Source: DASUBV01 sp035763085 (GTDB lineage Bacteria > Actinomycetota > Actinomycetes > Streptosporangiales > Streptosporangiaceae). Taken from it: a DNA stretch of 12,586 bases. A program made the position numbers and the translations under genes. Below are positions 7,601 through 12,586 of the stretch, piece by piece; positions within the stretch are counted from its first letter, which is position 1, and every line of letters begins with the position of its first letter. A model generated the notes under the pieces. It searched no databases. It had not been told where the DNA came from and saw only the letters and a program-made list of their open reading frames with translations. The stretch covers positions 1-12,586 of the forward strand of contig DASUBV010000304.1 in NCBI GenBank assembly GCA_035763085.1, read 5' to 3'.

Positions 7601-8704
7601 ATGGCGATGAGCGTTGTCATCGCGGGCGGCGGGACCGGTGGTCACATCGAGCCCGCGCTCGCGCTCGCCGATGCGCTCCGGGAAGCCGACCCGGAGACCC
7701 TGATCACCTGCCTGGGCACTGAGCGCGGCCTCGAGACCCGGCTGGTCCCCGCCCGGGGCTACGACCTGGCGCTGATCCCGCCGGTCCCGCTGCCCCGGTC
7801 GCTGACTCCGCAGCTGCTGTCGGTCCCGTCCCGGATGGCAGCCTCGGTGGGCGCCGCGGTCAAGATCCTGGACCGGACCCGCGCGCAGGTCCTGGTCGGC
7901 TTCGGCGGCTATGTCGCCACGCCCGGCTACCTGGCCGCCTGGCGGCGCGGCGTGCCGATCGTGGTGCACGAGGCGAACTCCCGGCCGGGCCTGGCCAACC
8001 GCATCGGGGCGCGGCTGACGTCCCGCGTGTTCACCGGCCAGCCCGGCGTGCGGATGCCGCACGGCCGCTACATCGGCATCCCGATCCGGCGGCAGATTGC
8101 CCGGCTGGACCGGCTCGCGCTCACCGACGAGGCGCGCGCGCACCTCGGGCTGCGGCCCGACCTGCCGGTGCTGCTGGTGACCGGCGGCTCGCAGGGCGCC
8201 CGGTCGATCAACCGGGCGGTGCTGGGCGCCGCCCGCGAGCTGGCCGCATCCGGCATCCAGGTGCTGCACATCATCGGGCCGAAGAACGCCGACGTGCCGG
8301 TTCCGCCGCGCGGCGAGGTCCCGTACGTGGTGCTGCCCTACCTGGACCGGATGGACGTGGGCTACGCGGCCGCGGACTTCGCGCTGTGCCGCGGCGGGGC
8401 GATGACCTGCGCCGAGATGACAGCGGTCGGCCTGCCGGCCGCGTACGTCCCGCTGCCGCACGGCAACGGCGAGCAGCGCATGAACGCGCTGCCCATCGAG
8501 CAGGCCGGCGGCGGGCTGATCGTGGCGGACAATGAGCTGACGCCGGAGTGGATCATCGGCACGCTGCTGCCGGTGCTGCTGGACGCCGAGCTGCTGGCCG
8601 CCATGTCCAAGGCAGCGGCTGGCACCGGTCACCGCGACACCGACCGGCTGCTGGCCGCGGAGGTGCTGGAGGTGGCCAGCCGGTCCAACCCCCGGCACCG
8701 GTAA
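7601..8704 (+). CDS. murG: MurG, lipid II-forming GlcNAc transferase
   Basis: Peripheral membrane GT-B glycosyltransferase that moves GlcNAc from UDP-GlcNAc onto lipid I to make lipid II. 367 aa. The N-terminal Gly-rich loop is GGGTGGHIEPALALADAL (His15), then GFGGYVATPG and HEANSRPGLANR. The C-terminal donor half has TGGSQGARSIN, CRGGAMTCAEMTAVGLP and PLPHGNGEQRMNA, the UDP-GlcNAc-binding signatures. Two starts are close together, ATG 7601 (MAMSVVIAGG) and ATG 7607 (MSVVIAGG). A GGAGGAG at 7582-7588 and a GAGG at 7592-7595 lie upstream; the latter suits either start. The 46-base gap from ftsW has its own ribosome site, so this gene is not GTGA-coupled. Confidence 0.96.
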   Translation: MAMSVVIAGGGTGGHIEPALALADALREADPETLITCLGTERGLETRLVPARGYDLALIPPVPLPRSLTPQLLSVPSRMAASVGAAVKILDRTRAQVLVGFGGYVATPGYLAAWRRGVPIVVHEANSRPGLANRIGARLTSRVFTGQPGVRMPHGRYIGIPIRRQIARLDRLALTDEARAHLGLRPDLPVLLVTGGSQGARSINRAVLGAARELAASGIQVLHIIGPKNADVPVPPRGEVPYVVLPYLDRMDVGYAAADFALCRGGAMTCAEMTAVGLPAAYVPLPHGNGEQRMNALPIEQAGGGLIVADNELTPEWIIGTLLPVLLDAELLAAMSKAAAGTGHRDTDRLLAAEVLEVASRSNPRHR

Positions 8705-8724
8705 CTCCTCCCCGGGTCCGGGGG

Positions 8725-8742
8725 CGGCGCCCCAGGGCGCCG
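8725..8742 (+). terminator. Hairpin in the murG-murC spacer (no U-tract)
   Basis: CGGCGCC (8725-8731) and GGCGCCG (8736-8742) pair perfectly over 7 bp around a four-base loop, 21 bases after the murG stop. No T-run follows, so classical intrinsic termination is unlikely. This 121-base spacer (8705-8825) otherwise holds only a near-tandem 13-base repeat at 8791-8816 and the murC ribosome site. Confidence 0.35.
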
Positions 8743-8813
8743 GGTGCTGCAGGGGTGGCCCCGGGCTGGCCGGGCGGGGCAGCCGCGGGGACGACAGAGT
8801 GGGACGACGGAGT

Positions 8814-8820
8814 GAGGAGG
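8814..8820 (+). promoter_or_regulatory. Shine-Dalgarno sequence that decides the murC start
   Basis: GAGGAGG lies five bases before ATG 8826. An in-frame GTG at 8799 would lengthen the protein by nine residues, but it has no ribosome site of its own and would place this one inside the coding region. The ATG is therefore preferred. Confidence 0.75.
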
Positions 8821-8825
8821 GCGAG

Positions 8826-10319
8826 ATGGGCCTGGTGACGCCGTCAGAGGCGGTGCCGCTCAGCGAGCTGGGCCGGGTGCACTTCACCGGCATCGGCGGC
8901 GCGGGCATGTCCGGCATCGCCCGGATCATGCTGGCCGGCGGCGTGACCGTCTCCGGCACCGACTCGGCCGCCTCAGCGCAGCTGGACGAGCTGGCCGCCC
9001 TCGGTGCCCAGGTTGCCGTCGGCCACGCCGCCGGGCACCTGGGGGACGCCGACACGCTGGTGGTGTCCACGGCCATCCGGCCCGACAACCCCGAGCTGGC
9101 GGAGGCCCGGCGGCGCGGGCTGCGGGTGCTGCACCGGTCAGCCGCGCTGGCCTCGGTGATGCTGGGCCGGCAGGGCATCGCGGTGGCCGGCACCCACGGC
9201 AAGACCACCACGACCTCCATGATCACCACGGTGCTGCGCGACGCCGGGGCCGATCCGTCCTACGTGATCGGCGGCATCCTGGCCGGGACCGGCCGCGGCG
9301 CGGACGCCGGGAGCGGGCCGGCCTTCGTGGCCGAGGCCGACGAGAGCGATGGCTCGTTCCTGAACCTGTCGCCCGACGCGGCGGTCGTGACCTGCGTGGA
9401 AGCAGACCACCTGGACAACTACGCCGACCTGGCGCAGATCGAGGCGGCCTTCCGCGCCTTCGCCGGCCGGATCAGCCCCGGCGGCCTGATGGTGACCTGC
9501 GCCGATGACGGCGGGGCGCGCAAGCTCGCGGACACCGCCCGGGCCGACGCCGGGGCGGCAGGCCGCCGGCTGCGGCTGGTGAGCTACGGTACCGCCGCGG
9601 ACGCCAGCTACCGCGTCAGCGGCGTGGCGCCCAGCGGCATGACGGTCAGCCTGGTCATCACCGGCGGCCCCGGCACCCGGGCGGCTGGCGCCGGCCCGGT
9701 GCCGGTCCGGCTCGCGGTGCCCGGCGCGCACAACGCGCTCAACGCGGCGGCGGCGTTCGCGCTGTGCGCCGAGCTCGGCATCGAGCCGGCCCGGATCGCC
9801 GCGGGCCTGGCCGGGTACGCCGGCGCGCGGCGCCGCCTGGAGCCCAAGGGCGAGGCGGACGGCGTGCTGGTCCTGGACAGCTACGCCCACCACCCGACCG
9901 AGCTGGCCGCTGACCTGGCCGCGGCCCGCGACATTGCCTCCGGCGGGCGGGTGATCGCGCTGTTCCAGCCTCACCTGTTCAGCCGCACCCGGATCTTCGC
10001 CGGGCAGTTCGGCGCGGCCCTGGGCCGGGCCGACGAGGTCATCGTGCTGGACATCTACGCGGCCCGCGAGGATCCCGAGCCCGGCGTGACCGGGCGGCTG
10101 GTGGCGGACGCCGTGCCCGGCGGCCAGGCTCAGTTCCTGCCCGCCCGCGCCGCCGCCCCGGCGGTGGCGGCCGGGCTGGCCAAGCCGGGCGACGTGGTGC
10201 TGACGATGGGTGCCGGCGATGTCACCGCGCTCGGCCCGCTGATCGTGGCGGCGCTCCGCGAGCGCGCGGGCGAGCCCGGTGCCGATGTCCCTGCCCCCGG
10301 ACGGACGGGGCGGGCGTGA
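8826..10319 (+). CDS. murC: MurC, UDP-MurNAc:L-alanine ligase
   Basis: Cytoplasmic ATP-dependent ligase that attaches the first stem-peptide residue, L-Ala, to UDP-MurNAc. 497 aa from ATG 8826. N-terminal Rossmann-type UDP-binding domain with HFTGIGGAGMSGIA, characteristic of MurC; STAIRPDNPE; P-loop GTHGKTTTT (Lys126); EADESDGSF; EADHLDNY; PGAHNALNA; and in the C-terminal domain DSYAHHPTE, FQPHLFSRT and MGAGDV. All are expected for MurC rather than MurD, so this gene does not fill the missing MurD role. The last 20 or so residues are a polar Gly/Pro-rich tail. The stop overlaps the ftsQ GTG (GTGA). Confidence 0.97.
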   Translation: MGLVTPSEAVPLSELGRVHFTGIGGAGMSGIARIMLAGGVTVSGTDSAASAQLDELAALGAQVAVGHAAGHLGDADTLVVSTAIRPDNPELAEARRRGLRVLHRSAALASVMLGRQGIAVAGTHGKTTTTSMITTVLRDAGADPSYVIGGILAGTGRGADAGSGPAFVAEADESDGSFLNLSPDAAVVTCVEADHLDNYADLAQIEAAFRAFAGRISPGGLMVTCADDGGARKLADTARADAGAAGRRLRLVSYGTAADASYRVSGVAPSGMTVSLVITGGPGTRAAGAGPVPVRLAVPGAHNALNAAAAFALCAELGIEPARIAAGLAGYAGARRRLEPKGEADGVLVLDSYAHHPTELAADLAAARDIASGGRVIALFQPHLFSRTRIFAGQFGAALGRADEVIVLDIYAAREDPEPGVTGRLVADAVPGGQAQFLPARAAAPAVAAGLAKPGDVVLTMGAGDVTALGPLIVAALRERAGEPGADVPAPGRTGRA

Positions 10320-11086
10320 CCGGCCCGGGGACCGCGGCCGGCCCGTCGGGCGCCGGGACCGCCGCCGCGCCGGCCCCCGCCGCGACCCGCGCGCCGCGCG
10401 GCCCGGCCCGGCGCGGGGATCCGTGGCGCACCGCGTTCGTGTGCGTCCTGGCCCTGGCCATCCTGGTGGGCGCGGTCTGGGCACTGCTGGGCTCCAGCCT
10501 GCTGGTGGTCCGGAACGTCCAGGTGGACGGGAGTCATAACGTCGGTGCGGCCCGGATCCGCGCCGCGGCGCGGATCCCGCCGGGCACCCCGATGGCGCGG
10601 CTGGACTCCGGCGCCGTGGCCCGGCGGGTGGAGCAGATTCCCCAGGTGCGGTCGGCCCGGGTGAGCCGGTCCTGGCCAGACACCGTGGTCATCACCGTGC
10701 AGGCCCGCACGCCCGCCCTCGCGGTCCGCGCCGCGGGCCAGTTCGAGCTGGTGGACGTCGACGGGGTCGTGGTCAGGACCGTCAGCAGCCGCCCGGCCGG
10801 GATGCCGGTGCTGCGCGAGCCGCCCTTCCAGCTGCGCGGCAGCCCGGCGGTCCGGGCGGCGGTCCTGGTGCTCAACCACCTGCCCGCCGGGATCCGGGCC
10901 CGGGTCCGGTCGGTCACCGCCGACCCGGTGACCAACGGGGTGACCCTGTCGCTGCGCGGTGGCGTCACCGTGCGCTGGGGCGGTCCCGGCCGGCCGGCGG
11001 CCAAGGCGCGCGAGCTGCAGGCGCTGATGCGCACGCACTCACGCCACTATGACGTCAGCTCACCGCAGGTAGCGGTGACGTCGTGA
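10316..11086 (+). CDS. ftsQ: FtsQ/DivIB-family divisome protein
   Basis: Bitopic membrane protein of the FtsQ-FtsL-FtsB complex, which regulates septal synthesis by FtsW-FtsI. 256 aa: an Ala/Pro/Gly-rich cytoplasmic tail (1-38) ending in a basic patch, one membrane helix (about 40-59), then a POTRA domain starting VVRNVQVDGSHNVG and running to about residue 134 (RVSRSWPDTVVITVQARTPA), followed by the FtsQ-type domain with FELVDVDGVVVR. Sequence similarity in this family is low, so the call rests on architecture, the POTRA motif and position between murC and ftsZ. The GTG start overlaps the murC stop by four bases. Its own stop, in turn, shares GTGA with a possible 52-codon ORF. Confidence 0.93.
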   Translation: MTGPGTAAGPSGAGTAAAPAPAATRAPRGPARRGDPWRTAFVCVLALAILVGAVWALLGSSLLVVRNVQVDGSHNVGAARIRAAARIPPGTPMARLDSGAVARRVEQIPQVRSARVSRSWPDTVVITVQARTPALAVRAAGQFELVDVDGVVVRTVSSRPAGMPVLREPPFQLRGSPAVRAAVLVLNHLPAGIRARVRSVTADPVTNGVTLSLRGGVTVRWGGPGRPAAKARELQALMRTHSRHYDVSSPQVAVTS

Positions 11087-11241
11087 CGGCGGTCATGTCC
11101 GGCCCGGCGGACCGGGACGCGGGCCGCAGCCGGGGCATCTGGCGCGGGCGGGAAGGTTTCGGTCACCCCCTCGCGGGGTTGCCGCCGCCGCGCGGCGACA
11201 CGCCGGGCGGCGTTGGCTACCAGTTAGTTGACCGCAGGTAG
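11083..11241 (+). CDS. Possible 52-aa protein coupled to ftsQ, upstream of ftsZ
   Basis: An unrecognised short ORF whose GTG start overlaps the ftsQ stop (GTGA), exactly as at the confirmed junctions. It begins MTAVMSGPADRDAGRSRG and ends GVGYQLVDRR. By hand count, G+C at codon positions 1, 2 and 3 is about 77%, 65% and 88%, which is the order expected of a translated high-GC gene. The peptide is rich in Gly, Arg and Pro, with no membrane segment. Codon 48 is TTA (11224-11226), a very rare codon in high-GC actinomycetes. An internal ATG at 11095 is another start. It could be a real divisome-associated peptide, a coupling leader, or a chance ORF; the last four or five codons fall in the lower-GC regulatory stretch, which weakens the case. 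Confidence 0.35.
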   Translation: MTAVMSGPADRDAGRSRGIWRGREGFGHPLAGLPPPRGDTPGGVGYQLVDRR

Positions 11242-11257
11242 GGCGCAACCCTACTGT
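11228..11257 (+). promoter_or_regulatory. Candidate upstream ftsZ promoter (TTGACC / TACTGT)
   Basis: TTGACC (11228-11233) and TACTGT (11252-11257) are 18 bases apart, a plausible sigma-70-type pair. The inverted repeat GTAGGG (11238-11243) and CCCTAC (11249-11254) sits in the spacer and overlaps the -10 candidate, as an operator might. Match to consensus is only moderate. Confidence 0.3.
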
Positions 11258-11274
11258 CCCTATCAGTCGGCAGC

Positions 11275-11280
11275 TTGACA
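11275..11280 (+). promoter_or_regulatory. Perfect -35 hexamer TTGACA upstream of ftsZ
   Basis: A consensus TTGACA in the AT-rich island, followed directly by TAACTCTAAA. No good TATAAT-like hexamer appears 16-18 bases downstream (TTGAGG lies there), so either the -10 is degenerate or the motif belongs to a protein site. From memory, a TTGACATAAC-like stretch is common upstream of actinobacterial ftsZ. Confidence 0.45.
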
Positions 11281-11281
11281 T

Positions 11282-11312
11282 AACTCTAAATCTCAAGTTG
11301 AGGGTGAGAGTT
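11282..11312. promoter_or_regulatory. 31-base centred dyad, candidate operator
   Basis: Outer arms AACTCT (11282-11287) and AGAGTT (11307-11312), and inner arms CTCAA (11292-11296) and TTGAG (11298-11302), share the same centre, base 11297. Four-base spacers between the arms are not symmetric. The element starts two bases after TTGACA. A dimeric regulator site is the natural reading; with only one base between the inner arms it is a poor RNA hairpin loop. Confidence 0.45.
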
Positions 11313-11337
11313 TGGCCGTGCCGGAATCCGCGGAAAC

Positions 11338-11393
11338 AGCCCGGCCGATGGGGGCAAGGGTGGGCGAACTCAGCAGCAGGAGTTAGCCGGGCT
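11338..11393 (+). ncRNA. Nested stem in the ftsZ leader
   Basis: AGCCCGGC (11338-11345) pairs perfectly with GCCGGGCT (11386-11393). Inside it AACTC (11367-11371) pairs with GAGTT (11380-11384) around an eight-base loop. The left internal strand (11346-11366) is G-rich and the right one is a single base (11385), so the structure is asymmetric. It ends 75 bases before the ftsZ start. It matches no riboswitch class that I recognise. Confidence 0.35.
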
Positions 11394-11468
11394 CGGCAGC
11401 AAGACTGGCCATAGCCCGCGGCGTCGCGGAGACGTGGCACAGCGAACGAGCGGAAAGGGTTCCTCCTC

Positions 11469-12586
11469 GTGGCAGCACCGCAGAACTACTTGGCGGTCAT
11501 CAAGGTCGTCGGTATCGGCGGGGGCGGCGTCAACGCCGTGAACCGGATGATCGAAGAGGGACTCAGGGGCGTTGAGTTCATCGCGATCAACACCGATGCG
11601 CAGGCCCTGCTGATGAGCGATGCCGACGTCAAGCTCGACGTCGGCCGCGAGCTGACCCGTGGCCTGGGCGCCGGGGCTAATCCCGAGATCGGCGCCAAGG
11701 CGGCCGAGGACCACCGGGAGGAGATCGAGGAGGTCCTCAAGGGGGCCGACATGGTCTTCGTCACGGCGGGCGAGGGCGGCGGCACCGGCACCGGCGGCGC
11801 GCCCGTGGTGGCCAGCGTCGCCCGGTCGCTGGGCGCGCTGACCATCGGCGTGGTCACCCGGCCATTCGGGTTCGAGGGCAAGCGCCGGGCCACGCAGGCC
11901 GACAGCGGCATCGAGCGGCTGCGCAGCGAGGTCGACACCCTCATCGTCATCCCCAACGACCGGCTGCTGTCCATCTCGGACCGGCACGTAAGCGTGCTGG
12001 ACGCGTTCAAGGCGGCCGACCAGGTGCTGCTGTCCGGTGTTCAGGGCATCACCGACCTGATCACCACCCCCGGCCTGATCAACCTGGACTTCGCCGACGT
12101 CAAGTCGGTCATGTCCGGGGCGGGCTCGGCGCTGATGGGCATCGGCTCGGCGCGCGGCGATGACCGCGCGGTGGCCGCCGCCGAGATGGCCATCTCCAGC
12201 CCGCTGCTGGAGGCCAGCATCGACGGCGCGCACGGCGTGCTGCTGTCTATCCAGGGCGGCTCGGACCTGGGCCTGTTCGAGATCAACGAGGCGGCTCAGC
12301 TGGTCTCCAACTCGGCCGCCCCGGAAGCCAACATCATCTTCGGCGCGGTCATTGACGACGCGCTCGGCGACGAGGTCCGGGTCACGGTGATCGCGGCCGG
12401 CTTCGACGAGATGGCCGACGGCCGCGGCCGGCCCGGCCACGCGGCACTCGGCGGGAGCGGCGGCGGCTCGTTCGGCAGCCCCGCCCCGGCCGCGCCGGCC
12501 TGGCGGGCCCCGGCCCCGGCCCCGGCCGCGCCCGCCGCCCCGCCGGCACCGGCTGCGCTGCCTGAGCCGCCCGCGACCCCGCTGGC
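11469..12586 (+). CDS. ftsZ: FtsZ, tubulin-like division GTPase (3' end outside window)
   Basis: Cytoskeletal GTPase that polymerises into the Z-ring and recruits the divisome. 372 codons are visible and the frame is open at the right edge. The N-terminus MAAPQNYLAVIKVVGIGGGG is characteristic of actinobacterial FtsZ and fixes the GTG start; GGAAAGGG at 11452-11459 is the ribosome site, nine bases upstream. GTP-binding: GGGGVNA near 17-23 and the tubulin signature GGGTGTG (103-109). The T7 catalytic loop NLDFAD (205-210) carries the Asp residues that hydrolyse GTP in the next subunit. The globular domain ends near VTVIAAGFD. From about residue 320 an Ala/Pro-rich linker begins (PAPAAPAW, APAPAPAAP); the C-terminal conserved peptide lies beyond the window. 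Confidence 0.98.
   Translation, partial: MAAPQNYLAVIKVVGIGGGGVNAVNRMIEEGLRGVEFIAINTDAQALLMSDADVKLDVGRELTRGLGAGANPEIGAKAAEDHREEIEEVLKGADMVFVTAGEGGGTGTGGAPVVASVARSLGALTIGVVTRPFGFEGKRRATQADSGIERLRSEVDTLIVIPNDRLLSISDRHVSVLDAFKAADQVLLSGVQGITDLITTPGLINLDFADVKSVMSGAGSALMGIGSARGDDRAVAAAEMAISSPLLEASIDGAHGVLLSIQGGSDLGLFEINEAAQLVSNSAAPEANIIFGAVIDDALGDEVRVTVIAAGFDEMADGRGRPGHAALGGSGGGSFGSPAPAAPAWRAPAPAPAAPAAPPAPAALPEPPATPL

Larger units (their letters stand above)
11087..11468 (+). promoter_or_regulatory. ftsZ: ftsQ-ftsZ regulatory region and ftsZ leader
   Basis: 382 bases between two core genes. The first part is GC-rich (possible small ORF to 11241) with small hairpins such as ACCCC/GGGGT at 11165-11179. 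From about 11220 to 11315 the sequence becomes markedly richer in A and T than the rest of the window and holds -35-like hexamers, an inverted repeat and a dyad. From about 11315 to 11468 lies a GC-rich stretch able to form a nested stem, ending in the ftsZ ribosome site. A dedicated ftsZ promoter here is expected, since multiple ftsZ promoters are known in streptomycetes; the exact start is not determined. Confidence 0.7.

Noticed and set aside
8799..8825. Upstream GTG start for murC
   Set aside because: No ribosome site ahead of it, while GAGGAGG sits five bases before ATG 8826, where the MurC homology also begins more naturally.
7418..9229. 603-codon open frame on the - strand across ftsW end, murG and murC start
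   Set aside because: No domain is recognisable and it lies opposite murG with full family motifs; a composition shadow.
8826..10319. A Mur ligase here acting as the missing MurD
   Set aside because: The GIGGAGMSG, AHHPTE and FQPHLFSRT motifs are specific to MurC; MurE (DNPR) and MurF (NDAYNANP) are equally clear, leaving no MurD candidate.
9138..10484. 448-codon open frame on the - strand opposite murC/ftsQ
   Set aside because: Arg/Gly/Pro/His-rich nonsense translation antisense to MurC motifs.
11165..11215. Intrinsic terminator after ftsQ
   Set aside because: Several short GC hairpins are possible (for example ACCCC/GGGGT), but there is no U-tract and such stems are frequent by chance at this GC.
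11350..11364. G-quadruplex in the ftsZ leader
   Set aside because: Only three clear G-runs (GGGGG, GGG, GGG) occur close together, and a fourth is not nearby.

Overview
This window is a nearly uninterrupted division and cell wall (dcw) cluster, all on the + strand. Base composition (very high GC, nearly all third positions G or C), GTG starts, a DNPR-type (meso-diaminopimelate) MurE, the actinobacterial FtsZ N-terminus and basic or Ala/Pro-rich cytoplasmic tails on FtsI, FtsW and FtsQ all point to a high-GC actinomycete. I cannot name the genus from sequence alone.

Layout, left to right: ftsI/pbpB (5' end probably cut by the window edge, to 1887); murE (1907-3565); murF (3562-4995); mraY (4992-6047); a 214-base interval holding a strong hairpin and a possible 46-aa ORF with TPR-rich repeats (6125-6265); ftsW (6262-7554); murG (7601-8704); a 121-base spacer with a hairpin; murC (8826-10319); ftsQ (10316-11086); a possible 52-aa ORF (11083-11241); a regulatory region and long leader (to 11468); and ftsZ (from 11469, running off the right edge). 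Five junctions use the same four-base GTGA start/stop overlap, so most of the cluster is probably translationally coupled on one transcript. ftsZ has its own AT-rich promoter-like region.

How the genes work together: MurC, MurE and MurF add L-Ala, meso-DAP and D-Ala-D-Ala to the UDP-MurNAc precursor. MraY and MurG build lipid I and lipid II. FtsW (SEDS glycosyltransferase) and FtsI (class B PBP) polymerise and crosslink lipid II at the septum. FtsQ belongs to the FtsQLB regulatory complex and FtsZ forms the ring. The MurD step (D-Glu addition), whose gene normally lies between mraY and ftsW in actinomycetes, is not encoded in this window.

Most of the window is ordinary core housekeeping DNA. 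I see no mobile element, CRISPR array, tRNA or rRNA. What deserves a second look is mostly in the gaps: the empty murD slot, two small ORFs coupled to core division genes, a perfectly centred dyad in the ftsZ promoter region, and a nested stem structure in the ftsZ leader.
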